Source: Anaplasma platys
GTDB taxonomy: Bacteria; Pseudomonadota; Alphaproteobacteria; Rickettsiales; Anaplasmataceae
Assembly: GCF_012790675.1 (NCBI RefSeq)
Contig: NZ_CP046391.1
Span: forward strand, 1,109,931 to 1,133,421
Reading direction: 5' to 3'
Length of the DNA stretch: 23,491 bases
Below the pieces are notes generated by a model. That model was not told the DNA's origin and made no database searches. It worked only from the letters and a program-made list of their open reading frames with translations. Shown here piece by piece: positions 1 through 8,889 of the stretch. Position numbers and translations under genes: made by a program. Every line of letters begins with the position of its first letter. The stretch's first letter is position 1.

Positions 1-509
1 TGTTGGCTAAGAAGCTACCGCATACCCTGGTGAGTGACCAGAGCGATAAATTCCTAGAGGAGCTGAAGAATACGAAAGCGGCGGAGATCGTTAAATTTGC
101 TGAGGCTGTTGGCACATCGGCAAAGGATATTGATGGAAAGGTTTGTAAGAAGCTCACTAGCAATACGGCAGACAGTTGGAAGTGCGAGCAGACTGGCAAC
201 GGCGCCGAGACAAGCGCCAAGGCGTTCAGTGAAATATTTACGAAGGCGGGCGTGAATGAGGCCACCAAGGGCAAAGCATGGCCTAACGGGCACACCGGCG
301 GCGCCGCGAAAGCGGAAGACCTAAGTACTGCGTTGAATAGAGAACTAACCAGCGCCGAAAAGAACAAGGTAGCTGGCCTACTAACCAGGACTATATCCGG
401 TGGTGAGGTAGTGGAGATCCGTGCGGTGTCGACAACGTCAGTAATGTTGAATGGTTGTTATGATCTGCAGAGTGAAGGGTTTAGTATTTTGAGGAAACAC
501 CCGGAATGA
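1..509 (+). pseudogene. msp2: msp2 (P44/Msp2 family) donor pseudogene, 5' end outside window
   Basis: An open frame runs in from the left edge and stops at 509. Its first residues (LPHTLVSDQSDKFLEELKN, then AAEIVKFAEAVG) match the conserved block just before the Msp2 hypervariable region. A Lys/Thr/Gly-rich variable stretch with paired cysteines follows (about residues 45-108). The block after the variable region then returns (ELTSAEKNKVAGLL, GGEVVEIRAVS, CYDLQSEG). After SEG the frame leaves the Msp2 consensus and ends within nine residues, so the C-terminal beta-barrel half is missing. In A. marginale such truncated copies are silent cassettes recombined by gene conversion into the single msp2 expression site to change the surface antigen. 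The TTG at position 3 is probably not a start; the cassette more likely begins upstream. Family assignment is by recognition; silence is inferred from the truncation. Confidence 0.85.
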
Positions 510-642
510 CAATTCGTGGCTGGAACTAGAACACGTACTGTGCAAGCTTACGACGCGCATACTACTCGCACACACCTTTTTGGCTTTCATCCTCCACATA
601 AATAAACATCATGTTCAGAACACATTTGGTAATGCAATTGAT

Positions 643-671
643 TTGACACAAGGATTTATATCCTGTAGACG
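643..671 (+). promoter_or_regulatory. candidate promoter upstream of pdhC
   Basis: A perfect TTGACA at 643-648 is followed after 17 bases by TAGACG at 666-671, which matches the -10 consensus at three of six positions. The spacer contains the small palindrome AGGATTTATATCCT (651-664). It sits 36 bases before the pdhC ATG. The -35 is good and the -10 is weak. Confidence 0.35.
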
Positions 672-706
672 GGGGGACTGTTTATAGTTCTGAATTGAGT
701 CGTTGC

Positions 707-1939
707 ATGCCCGTCAAGATCTTGATGCCGGCCCTCTCCCCCACTATGAAGAGCGGCACTCTGACCAAATGGCACAAAAAAGTAGGGGACACATTGAAAC
801 CGGGAGACATTATAGCCGATGTGGAGACTGATAAAGCGGTAATCGAGTTTGAATATGTAGATGAGCCTGGTACATTGTATAAAATCTTACGGGATGACGG
901 CGCAGCTGGGGTTACTGTTAACCAGGTTATTGCCGTGGTTAAAGTTGACGGTGATGACGATGCTTCGCTGCTTGCCGCGGTTAGCGAACCTGCTCAGTTG
1001 GAAACCAAGCCTATCAACAAAGAAATAACAAAGTCCGACGGGACCAAGGACACAACACCTGAAACCAGCATGCAAGCACCTGCGGCAGCGGCGGAGACTA
1101 GAGTGAAGGCAAGTCCTCTAGCCAAGAAAGTAGCTGCCCAACTGGGAGTCGATATACGTGAAGTCGTGGGAACTGGCCCTTATGGTAGGGTGGTGAAGGA
1201 TGATGTCGTCAACGCTCAAGGTACAAGGAAGCCACAAAATGCTCACAGCACAGAACCAACAGAAGTTGAAATAAGCGGGATGAGGCGGGTCATCGCTGAA
1301 AGACTCGTCGAGGCTAAGCGCAGTATACCACACTTCTACTTGGCTGTGGACTGTACAGTAGGAGAACTGATAGCAACAAGATCAAAGATAAACCTTAATG
1401 CTGGTGTGCTGCAAACAAAAATCACGGTGAACGATTTTGTGATCAAGGCCGCGGCGCTGGCTGTGAGAGAGTTTCCACAAGTGAATTCTTCTTGGCAGGG
1501 AGACAAAATACTATGCCTTAAAGACATTGATGTGGCGTTCGCTGTGGCGCTAGATGATGGCTTGATTACTCCTGTTATCAAAAATGCGGATCTGTTGTCA
1601 CTATCTGAGCTGTCAAAGACAGTAAAAAGCCTCGCTGCTCGAGCAAAAGAGCGCAAGCTGCTACCTGATGAGTTTCAGGGGGGAGGTATGACTGTTTCCA
1701 ACCTGGGGATGTTCGGTATCAAGGAGTTTTACGCTATAGTGAATCCCCCTCAGTCTTGCATAATGGCGGTTGGCAGATCTGAACAACGGCCTGTGATTGT
1801 TGATGGGTCTGTAGTTGTGAAGGATGTCATGACCGTAACTCTGTCGGTTGATCATAGGGTTATAGATGGAGCCACTGCTGCCAGGTTTTTGGATAGGTTC
1901 AAGTTTTACATCGAGAATCCTTTAGCAATGCTAGTGTAA
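707..1939 (+). CDS. pdhC: dihydrolipoamide acetyltransferase, E2 of pyruvate dehydrogenase
   Basis: This is the E2 core of the pyruvate dehydrogenase complex. It transfers the acetyl group from a swinging lipoyl arm to CoA, linking pyruvate to the TCA cycle in the cytoplasm. The order is a lipoyl domain at residues 2-80 with the lipoylated lysine in ETDKA (Lys43), a Pro/Ala/Thr linker, an E3-binding domain (about 135-167, ASPLAKKVAAQLG...GPYGRV), and the catalytic domain to the end. The catalytic His is in DHRVIDG (about residue 383). I chose ATG 707 over an in-frame TTG at 695 because MPVKILMPALSPTM is the family N-terminus. At 410 residues it has the usual length. The E1 and E3 genes are not adjacent. 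About 220 bases without a clear gene separate it from the aldolase. Confidence 0.95.
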   Translation: MPVKILMPALSPTMKSGTLTKWHKKVGDTLKPGDIIADVETDKAVIEFEYVDEPGTLYKILRDDGAAGVTVNQVIAVVKVDGDDDASLLAAVSEPAQLETKPINKEITKSDGTKDTTPETSMQAPAAAAETRVKASPLAKKVAAQLGVDIREVVGTGPYGRVVKDDVVNAQGTRKPQNAHSTEPTEVEISGMRRVIAERLVEAKRSIPHFYLAVDCTVGELIATRSKINLNAGVLQTKITVNDFVIKAAALAVREFPQVNSSWQGDKILCLKDIDVAFAVALDDGLITPVIKNADLLSLSELSKTVKSLAARAKERKLLPDEFQGGGMTVSNLGMFGIKEFYAIVNPPQSCIMAVGRSEQRPVIVDGSVVVKDVMTVTLSVDHRVIDGATAARFLDRFKFYIENPLAMLV

Positions 1940-2160
1940 TGGGTAATCCGTTGGCTGATGAACGATGATTGGCAGCTTGTGCAATTGATTTGATAGTGGG
2001 AGTGTCAGCTGAAGCCAAACGTGAAGCTTGTTTATCTTGTGAATGCCAAACATTTCATGTTGAAATCAGCGGTCTACATCCTATAATTGGGTGGTTGACG
2101 CGTAGTGGCGAGGTGAAGCACCTGACGCGTGCTTCTTTTGTGTTGTTAGCTAGTTGTACT

Positions 2161-3066
2161 ATGATTTTCGGGGAGCGTGTAAGACGTGTTTTGGACTGTT
2201 ACGAGAGTGAAAGTCCAGGGGTGAAAGCAAACTTGGTCAGGATGCTTTTGCATGGCAAGCTTGCCGGAACGGGTAGGCTGTTGATTTTACCTGTTGATCA
2301 GGGATACGAACATGGACCTGTACGGAGTTTCAGTACAAACGAAGACTCGTTTAACCCGCTCTATCATTTTAGACTTGCGCTTAATTGTGGGTTTAGTGCA
2401 TACGCATCGACTCTGGGCATGTTGGAATGCGGCGCTGCATCTTACGCTGGGCTGATTCCATTAGTATTGAAGCTCAATGGTTCTACGGCCTTGTCTCCAA
2501 AAAGCGCTCCACCTTCTCAAACAATAACTGCTTCTATCAAGGATGCGCTGCGGCTTGGGTGTGTGGCAATAGGGTTGACTATTTATCCGGGATCAGCAGC
2601 GTTTTCATCGATGATCAGCGATGCGCGGGAGTTGATTCGTGAAGCAAAATCCTATGGGCTAGCTACGGTGGTGTGGTCTTATCCGCGTGGTGGGGACTTA
2701 TCGAAACAAGGCGAAACAGCATTAGATGTGGTTGCCTATGCAGCGCACATCGCGGCTTCTATAGGAGCGAATATAATTAAGGTTAAGTTGCCTGCTGCTT
2801 ATACCGAGCGGGACAGTATTGCTCAGGAAATTTTGGAAACTCTTGAAAAACGTGTGGCGTATGTCAAGAAGTGTTGCTTTGGTGGACGGAGGATGGTAGT
2901 GTTCTCAGGTGGTGACGTGAAGGACGATGCTAGCTTGCTAAGTGAGGTTTCCGCTGTGAAGGCTGGTGGGGGAGATGGGTCCATAATAGGACGGAACACC
3001 TTTCAGCGTTCGGAAGAAGCTGCCGTGCTTCTAATGGAAAACCTGACACAAATATACGGTGCTTAG
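2161..3066 (+). CDS. class I fructose-bisphosphate aldolase (DhnA/FbaB type)
   Basis: It is a TIM-barrel aldolase that interconverts fructose 1,6-bisphosphate with dihydroxyacetone phosphate and glyceraldehyde 3-phosphate through a Schiff base. Visible family motifs are ILPVDQGYEHGP (about 42-53), WSYPRGG (172-178), the IIKVKLP strand (205-211) that carries the Schiff-base lysine in this family, and FSGGD near the phosphate site. The frame is open back to a TTG at 1969, but ATG 2161 (MIFGERVRRVLDCYESESPG) aligns with remembered rickettsial homologues and gives the normal 301 residues. No strong Shine-Dalgarno precedes it; the leader holds a small AGGTG-AAG-CACCT hairpin. In Anaplasmataceae, which lack full glycolysis, the enzyme is thought to run towards hexose and pentose phosphates. 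The stop codon shares its last base with the following tRNA. Confidence 0.92.
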   Translation: MIFGERVRRVLDCYESESPGVKANLVRMLLHGKLAGTGRLLILPVDQGYEHGPVRSFSTNEDSFNPLYHFRLALNCGFSAYASTLGMLECGAASYAGLIPLVLKLNGSTALSPKSAPPSQTITASIKDALRLGCVAIGLTIYPGSAAFSSMISDARELIREAKSYGLATVVWSYPRGGDLSKQGETALDVVAYAAHIAASIGANIIKVKLPAAYTERDSIAQEILETLEKRVAYVKKCCFGGRRMVVFSGGDVKDDASLLSEVSAVKAGGGDGSIIGRNTFQRSEEAAVLLMENLTQIYGA

Positions 3067-3137
3067 GCTGGGTGGCAGAGTGGTTTATGCACAGGACTGC
3101 AAATCCTTTTATACCGGTTCGATTCCGGTCCCGGCCT
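3066..3137 (+). tRNA. tRNA-Cys (anticodon GCA)
   Basis: The acceptor stem pairs GGCTGGG (3066-3072) with CCCGGCC (3130-3136), with one G-T pair. The T arm is ACCGG-TTCGATT-CCGGT. The anticodon loop CTGCAAA puts GCA at 3099-3101, flanked by AGGA/TCCT. The discriminator is T (3137), as expected for tRNA-Cys. CCA is not encoded. The first base is the G of the aldolase TAG stop, so a transcript through the aldolase would have to be processed to release either mature product. Confidence 0.9.
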
Positions 3138-3812
3138 CTTTTTTACATGGCTTAAGAACCAACATAGGATAATACCGCAACTGCTTTTTTCAACTGTTGA
3201 AGTGAGACTATGCAGGAGCGGGTTGGCTGAGACGAAACTTAACAAAAACATATTGCCGTACCGAGAAAAACGTGCACGATTGCCTAACGGACGTAAATAA
3301 CATCGCGAACAACGTTAATGCTGTGTGACTGGCTCAGTACGCTGCTCCGTTTTCATACCACCCAATTACTATGACAAAAACTTAGACGAACGTCATAAAA
3401 GACGCACCAAACACAATATCTTCTTAACGATTGAAAATTTCATGTACACACAAATCGACTCCTCATATTAACATGATTCGTTGCAAAGTTGTTATGCACG
3501 TTCCCTAGCTTAAGCTGGTAGAAAACCCTTTTTGTGCTTGCAAAATACGAACATGCGTCACCAATTCCTAAAAGCGTAGGAAATCTCTGCAGCCACTTGT
3601 AAAGACCTCTGGCGACAAACGGACTGACAGGACTCCTAAAAACTAGAGTTCTTCGTTGGTAAACGCTTTTAGATAAGAGCGCCGCTGGCACCGTTGAAAA
3701 ACATTAGCGATCCTTGCCTAGCACCCCCGCACAATGTCTTCTCTCAACTTCTGATCGGTTTTGAAATTGCAACCCAAGTGCACCCGAGACCAAAGGCACA
3801 CCCCTCACACAG
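3138..3812. other. long gap without a supported gene
   Basis: The gap lies between tRNA-Cys and the convergent 3' end of secF. It holds only short frames, including an 83-codon minus-strand one at 3440-3691, with no recognisable motif, ribosome binding site or terminator hairpin. It may be decayed coding DNA. Confidence 0.5.
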
Positions 3813-4736
3813 TTACAAGCTGCTTTCCTTGGTCTGCAGCATATCATTACGCAAGCTCCCTACAAACGGGATGGTAGAAACAAATATGGAAGAATACGTG
3901 CCAACTATGACGCCAAAAGCCGCGATGATTCCTATGTCACGCACAGCGCCATCACACAGTAAGATTAGAGGCACCGTTGCAAGAACTGTCGTGCTGGAAG
4001 TAAGAAGAGTGCGGGAGAGCGTAGAATTAATACTGGTATTAATGACTTCCACCACGTCACCAGATTTCGCATTGTTTAACAACTCACGTACTCTGTCATA
4101 AATCACGACTGAGTCGTTTACAGAATATCCAATGATCATCAAAACGGCAGCTAGAGCTGGTAGGCCAAACTCGATCCCGGTGACGCTGACCATACCCATA
4201 GTAATTACTATGTCGTGCACTAAAGCCAAAACACCACCTAGCGCAAATTGCCACCGAAACCTAAACCACAGATACAGAAACATACACACAAGCGCGCATA
4301 CCACCGCGAAAATCCCTTCCCTTACCTGGACAAAACCGATCTGCGCCCCAACAAAATCTACCTTTTTGTAGGTAATTTCGCCGAGGCTCCGCAGCGCATC
4401 TTTTACGACATTTACCGAGTCATTTGTTCCCGAAAGCACCTTATCTCGAAAGACAACCATAAACTCGCGCCCTTCCTTCTCATCAAAGCTCTGCACTGAG
4501 ATACCTTTGAGCCCCGCACTAATAAGAGCACTAGAAACCCCTTCTGCATCTGCAGCGCTTCCATCTACCTGGAATTGTAACACAACACCGCCAGTGAAAT
4601 CTGTGCCAAGCACAACGCCTTTTAAACACACTAAAGCCACAGATAGCACAACTAGAAACACGCTAGCCGCAAGGGCAACACCTCCCCATCTTACGAAGTT
4701 GAAGCTAATGCCATCAGGAATGATACGAAGAACCAT
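3813..4736 (-). CDS. secF: protein translocase subunit SecF
   Basis: SecF works with SecD in the inner membrane, using the proton-motive force to help the SecYEG/SecA translocon release exported proteins. The 307-residue length is typical. There is an N-terminal membrane helix at about 17-37. The family signature GTDFTGG follows at about residues 43-49 and starts the periplasmic domain. After it come five hydrophobic segments between about residues 135 and 295, including YSVNDSVVIYDRVREL and SRTLLTSSTTVLATVPLILL, both diagnostic of SecF. ATG 4736 opens a typical SecF N-terminus. secD is not adjacent, so the two are unlinked here. The gene is divergent from the YraN gene, with 160 bases between them for both promoters. 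Confidence 0.95.
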   Translation of the reverse strand: MVLRIIPDGISFNFVRWGGVALAASVFLVVLSVALVCLKGVVLGTDFTGGVVLQFQVDGSAADAEGVSSALISAGLKGISVQSFDEKEGREFMVVFRDKVLSGTNDSVNVVKDALRSLGEITYKKVDFVGAQIGFVQVREGIFAVVCALVCMFLYLWFRFRWQFALGGVLALVHDIVITMGMVSVTGIEFGLPALAAVLMIIGYSVNDSVVIYDRVRELLNNAKSGDVVEVINTSINSTLSRTLLTSSTTVLATVPLILLCDGAVRDIGIIAAFGVIVGTYSSIFVSTIPFVGSLRNDMLQTKESSL

Positions 4737-4896
4737 AGCCTATTCTATGAACTTTAAGCGCGCCAAGTCTATGATATTTCACTCCCTCATTCAAGGAAAA
4801 TAATACGTGCACTTGGCGAAAATCTGCTGTTCAATTCGCAGCGTACCTAAGCGCAGGGAAGCGTATTTTTGCACGTACAAACCTAATACAAACAAC

Positions 4897-5265
4897 ATGA
4901 AAATATCTAGACGTAACCTTAAAAATTTGGTCGGACACATAGGAGAGTATCTAGTAATACTTTGGCTCCGCACACAATTTATGACCATATTATTCCGCAG
5001 GTATCGCTCCCCCGTCGGAGAAATCGATATAGTTGCCCAGAAGGGTGACACTCTTGTATTCATAGAAGTAAAAACGAGTATCACTGGGACGTTCAATGAC
5101 ATACCTATCAGCGTGAAGCAGCAACGCTCTATTATCAGAGCTGCCAAACATTTCCTGACAAGCCATCCAAAATTTGCAAATTGCGAGATAAGTTTTGAGA
5201 TATATTGTCTGTCGCTCAAACACGGAGTTCGGATAATCAGAAATCCGTGGGACAAGTGCGATTAA
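4897..5265 (+). CDS. YraN/UPF0102 family protein, predicted nuclease fold
   Basis: This 122-residue protein belongs to the UPF0102 (YraN) family, a small restriction-endonuclease-like fold of uncertain cellular role, often suspected to act in DNA processing. The hallmark is visible: GEYLVILWL near the N-terminus (Glu17), GEID at 41-44 and FIEVK at 55-59, giving the Glu...Asp...Glu-X-Lys arrangement of a PD-(D/E)XK active site. The frame is open back to 4807, but ATG 4897 fits the family length and its conserved start. The ribosome binding site is weak (CCTAATACAAACAAC before the ATG). It is divergent from secF and has no downstream partner. Confidence 0.85.
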   Translation: MKISRRNLKNLVGHIGEYLVILWLRTQFMTILFRRYRSPVGEIDIVAQKGDTLVFIEVKTSITGTFNDIPISVKQQRSIIRAAKHFLTSHPKFANCEISFEIYCLSLKHGVRIIRNPWDKCD

Positions 5266-5920
5266 AACAACCTATGAAAGCCGTAGTAGCCCTTCACGTA
5301 GTGGTTTGCCCAACATTATATCTGTCTGCAAACAAAATAACGGCATTTTCATCGCGGGGATCCTAACACGGCACTCGCTTGCTCCATATCTACTGTGACC
5401 TGCGGAATGAATGCTCAACTTTTTACTTCGCTGGAGACCGTACATGCCTTTTTATCGCGGCATTGCCGTATACAAACACCACCTCTAATCCACGATTCGT
5501 ATCGCTTCTATCCACAATACAAAAGCAAAGACCTATACCCCACCAACTAAGCTCACTGTGCATAATTTGACTCACCCCTGCAGACGGCAAGGACCCCCCT
5601 TACGTATTGTCGTTAGCATGCTATGCCACTGGGCAAGACCTAAATACAAAATAACTACGCCATAGGCAAAACATAGCACGGTGAGCTATCCCCCTAGCCA
5701 CAACTCCCAAGCTCTCAGTAAACCTGTTTCTTGTACCTTAATCGCGTCTAAGACTCTAAGGTGAAATCAATCCCCAGCATGTTGCAGGATACATTAACAT
5801 GTATCACCCTTCGGGGAAGAACAACACACCGGTCTCACGATTTGTTTACCCGCACCTTTTAAAGCGCAACACAACCGGAGTGACTTCACCCACCATAATA
5901 TAAAAAACCGTAGCAAAGGC
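5266..5920. other. long gap without a supported gene
   Basis: The gap lies between the convergent ends of the YraN gene and hemA. The only mildly suggestive frame is on the minus strand at 5423-5563: 46 codons from an ATG that has GGGGTGAG about eight bases upstream. It matches no family I know. I see no RNA gene or clear terminator. Confidence 0.45.
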
Positions 5921-7162
5921 TTAGACGCTCCGATACTGCTGTAGCATTTTGTAGTACGCCAGGCTTTGTCCAGGCATTACAGAAAACCTCCCCAAAACTT
6001 CCACCAGGCTTTTCACTAGGTGATCTATCATTTCGTCGGTGTGGCAGGGCGTGGGCGTTATTCTGAGGCGCTCTGTACCCAATGGCACCGTGGGGTAATT
6101 TATTGATTGGATATAGATCTTGTGATCCTTTAACAACGCCTGAGATACCTCCTTGCACTTCGTCGCATCACCTATAATTAGGGGAATAATGTGAGTATCG
6201 GTCATGACAAAGTCTATGCCAGAGCTGAGAAAAGCTTGTTTAACTTTAGCCAGAACCTCCGCGTGCCCTTTGCGTTCCACATCACTGTTTTTTAGGTACT
6301 CCACACTAGCAAGAGCAGAAGCTGCTATCAGCGGAGATACTGCCGTGGTAAAAATAAATCCAGGAGCAAAACTTCTCACAACATCAACTAAGCTTTGCGA
6401 TGCAGCAATGTAGCCTCCCATCACTCCAAATGCCTTCGACAGCGTACCCTGTATCACGGATATCCTGTCAGCCAACCCTTCGCGCTCGGATATGCCACCA
6501 CCGCGCGCTCCGTATAAGCCCACTGCATGAACTTCATCCAAATATGTGATGGCATTGTACTTACTAGCCAGATCACATATCTCCTTGATGGGTGCCACAT
6601 CACCATCCATAGAGTACAACGACTCAAAGAGTATGATCTTAGGCCCCGGTCCCGCTGCTTTCAGCAGACTCTCCAGATGGTTGACGTCATTGTGCCGGAA
6701 GATGTGTTTTGCCCTGTTTCCAGCACGTATCCCCTCAATCATAGAAGAGTGATTCTTCTCATCGGAAAACACCACAATATCAGGAATAGTAGCTAGTATT
6801 GTGCTGATGCTCGTCTGATTAGCCACATAACCACAAACAAAAGTCAATGCTGCTGCCTTGTTATGCAAGTCCGCAAGGGATTTCTCTAGCTCTATAACCT
6901 CTTCTGTGGTGCCAGATATATTTCTCGTGCCCCCTGCCCCAACATTAACATTGCGGTCTCTCGCCGCAGATAGAACGTGTTCGTTTTGGCTCATACCGAG
7001 GTAATCATTGCTGCACCACAAAGTGACAACATCCCCCGTTTGGCACTCTACAGCATATGGAAACTTTCCAGGAATGCGACGGAATCCCGTGAATTCCCTG
7101 TACCTTCCCTCTTCCTTGATACCCTGTATCTTCTCAAAAAACACCTTCTCATAGTCTATCAT
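5921..7162 (-). CDS. hemA: 5-aminolevulinate synthase
   Basis: It condenses glycine with succinyl-CoA to 5-aminolevulinate, the first committed step of haem synthesis by the C4 (Shemin) route of Alphaproteobacteria. It is a PLP-dependent alpha-oxoamine synthase. Visible are [10 protein letters not shown] (48-57), [10 protein letters not shown] (75-84), the PLP-pyridine aspartate in YLDEVHAVG (Asp209), and the Schiff-base lysine in QGTLSKAFG (Lys243). Length is 413 residues from ATG 7162. The frame continues upstream to a GTG at 7237, but [12 protein letters not shown] is where family members begin. It is followed by an apparent non-coding gap and preceded by tyrS on the same strand, with 192 bases between. 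Confidence 0.95.
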   Translation of the reverse strand: MIDYEKVFFEKIQGIKEEGRYREFTGFRRIPGKFPYAVECQTGDVVTLWCSNDYLGMSQNEHVLSAARDRNVNVGAGGTRNISGTTEEVIELEKSLADLHNKAAALTFVCGYVANQTSISTILATIPDIVVFSDEKNHSSMIEGIRAGNRAKHIFRHNDVNHLESLLKAAGPGPKIILFESLYSMDGDVAPIKEICDLASKYNAITYLDEVHAVGLYGARGGGISEREGLADRISVIQGTLSKAFGVMGGYIAASQSLVDVVRSFAPGFIFTTAVSPLIAASALASVEYLKNSDVERKGHAEVLAKVKQAFLSSGIDFVMTDTHIIPLIIGDATKCKEVSQALLKDHKIYIQSINYPTVPLGTERLRITPTPCHTDEMIDHLVKSLVEVLGRFSVMPGQSLAYYKMLQQYRSV

Positions 7163-7354
7163 CGGAATAAACTCGAAACCTTGCAAAAACCATACAGAAA
7201 TTTTTTCCACCCCACGTAGTAAGTGGCACATATACACTCGCCATGCAGAGTAGCCTAATACGCGCAGACCACGCGGTCACGGGGTTGCTAACCTAACTCG
7301 GCTTTAAGCACACCCAACCTGAGAGTGCGGTTACTAACCAAAAACACCCTCCTC

Positions 7355-8605
7355 TTACTCTTCCAATACTACCTTCAAACGGCGCTTCTTTCCACAGAAT
7401 ATTGTTATATAGCCGCCATTATTGCGGAAGTCTTCGCAATGCAACACATCATCGACATTTTGTACAGCCTTGCCGTTAACCGCACATCCCCCACCCTTTA
7501 TCAGTCTTTTCCCGGCGCCAACACTCGACTCTAAACCGGTATAATGCAGCAACTTTGCGACTGGAACACCTCCCGTATTGGAGAACAGGTCCGCCCTTAT
7601 GGTGACGCTAGTTAGCCCCTCTTCCGCTCTCTGTTCGAAAACTTTTTCTGCTCTTTCGCGGGCATTGCAGGCTTTTTCCATGCCATGACAGATTTTCGTC
7701 GCTTCGGTGGCCAAAATCTTCTTTGCTTCATTGATGCTTTCTCCTTCCAGAGATTCCAAACGCTCGATCTCTTTCAAGGGCAATTCTGTGAAGTATCTTA
7801 GCCACTTACCCACTTCTTGATCAGGTATATTGCGAAAATATTGCCAATAGGAATACGGGTCATACATGCTTTCATCAAGCCAAACAGCGCCCGTTGCCGT
7901 TTTACCCATCTTTGCACCAGAACTTGTAAGCAATAATGGAGTGGTGATGCCATAAAGCTGCTGGCATCCCATCCTCCTCCCTAGCTCTATTCCACTAACA
8001 ATATTACCCCACTGATCAGAGCCTCCTATCTGCAACACGCAGCCATAACGCTTATGTAGTTCTACAAAGTCATATGACTGCAGCAAGACATAATTAAACT
8101 CCAAAAAGCTCAGCTGCTGATCACGTTTCAACCGGCTTTGGACGCTATCAAGCCCCAGCATGACATTGATGGAAAACTTACTGCCCACATCTACCAGAAA
8201 GTCCAAATACTTATAGGAACAAAGCCACTCTGCGTTGTCCACAACGTTAATATCCCCGCTCTCCGGCAGAAATTTTCTAATTACCCTTAGTATGCCTTCC
8301 TTATTCTCCATTATGTCCTGCTCACTCAGCATGGACCTCGTTTTCTCCCTGCCAGAGGGATCCCCAACTTTCGTAGTGGCCCCTCCAAGAAGTACAATCA
8401 CCTTGTGCCCCGTTTTTTGTAGGTAACGGAGCAGCATAATTTGTATCAGGCCACCAATATGGAGACTTTTTGCAGTGCAATCGAACCCAATATAAGCCGT
8501 AATTTTATTCGAACTCATGAGTTGATCTAGTGCTTTAGCATCGGCCGACTGGTGCAAGTAGCCTCGAGCCGCAATAACAGACAAAAACTCCGATTGAAAT
8601 TTCAT
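7355..8605 (-). CDS. tyrS: tyrosyl-tRNA synthetase
   Basis: It is a class I aminoacyl-tRNA synthetase charging tRNA-Tyr. The HIGH motif appears as HIGG at residues 49-52, tyrosine-pocket residues lie around YIGFDCTAKSLH, the strand GGSDQWGN is at 194-201, and KMGKT at 232-236 stands for KMSKS. The C-terminal part (about 345-416) resembles the RNA-binding S4 domain. The 416 residues are normal for the bacterial TyrS type. GAGGTGG lies nine bases before ATG 8605 and supports that start. A tRNA-Lys gene lies 42 bases upstream on the same strand, so both may be on one transcript. Confidence 0.96.
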   Translation of the reverse strand: MKFQSEFLSVIAARGYLHQSADAKALDQLMSSNKITAYIGFDCTAKSLHIGGLIQIMLLRYLQKTGHKVIVLLGGATTKVGDPSGREKTRSMLSEQDIMENKEGILRVIRKFLPESGDINVVDNAEWLCSYKYLDFLVDVGSKFSINVMLGLDSVQSRLKRDQQLSFLEFNYVLLQSYDFVELHKRYGCVLQIGGSDQWGNIVSGIELGRRMGCQQLYGITTPLLLTSSGAKMGKTATGAVWLDESMYDPYSYWQYFRNIPDQEVGKWLRYFTELPLKEIERLESLEGESINEAKKILATEATKICHGMEKACNARERAEKVFEQRAEEGLTSVTIRADLFSNTGGVPVAKLLHYTGLESSVGAGKRLIKGGGCAVNGKAVQNVDDVLHCEDFRNNGGYITIFCGKKRRLKVVLEE

Positions 8606-8647
8606 GAACTACGGCCACCTCACAAAGTAACACGCGCGACATCAAAG

Positions 8648-8721
8648 TGGTCCCGGCGCGATTTGAACGCGCGACACGGTGATTAAAAGCCACCTGCTCT
8701 ACCAGGCTGAGCTACAGGACC
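8648..8721 (-). tRNA. tRNA-Lys (anticodon TTT)
   Basis: Read on the minus strand, GGTCCTG at the 5' end (8715-8721) pairs with CGGGACC at the 3' end, with one wobble. The T arm is GCGCG-TTCAAAT-CGCGC and the D arm includes GCTCAGCCTGGTAGAGC. The anticodon loop CTTTTAA puts TTT at 8685-8687. The discriminator is A and CCA is not encoded. It is immediately upstream of tyrS on the same strand. Confidence 0.95.
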
Positions 8722-8889
8722 CCCAGTAAAAATAGAGTCCTGGGATGGTAACTCTTTTGCTGGGTAAAGTCAAAATCTTGTACGAACATTGAAAAGTGCT
8801 GAATAGACAGGCTGCCGTTGTTGCCACATACTTTGAAATTTGCTAGACTTTGAAAATTTATTTACCAATTTCTTCAGGATCTTACAGTT

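Noticed and set aside
3694..4101. 135-codon plus-strand frame opposite secF
   Set aside because: It is the mirror of a well-supported SecF coding sequence and has no independent motif.
4791..5255. 154-codon minus-strand frame opposite the YraN gene
   Set aside because: The plus strand carries the GEID...EVK nuclease signature; the opposite frame matches nothing.
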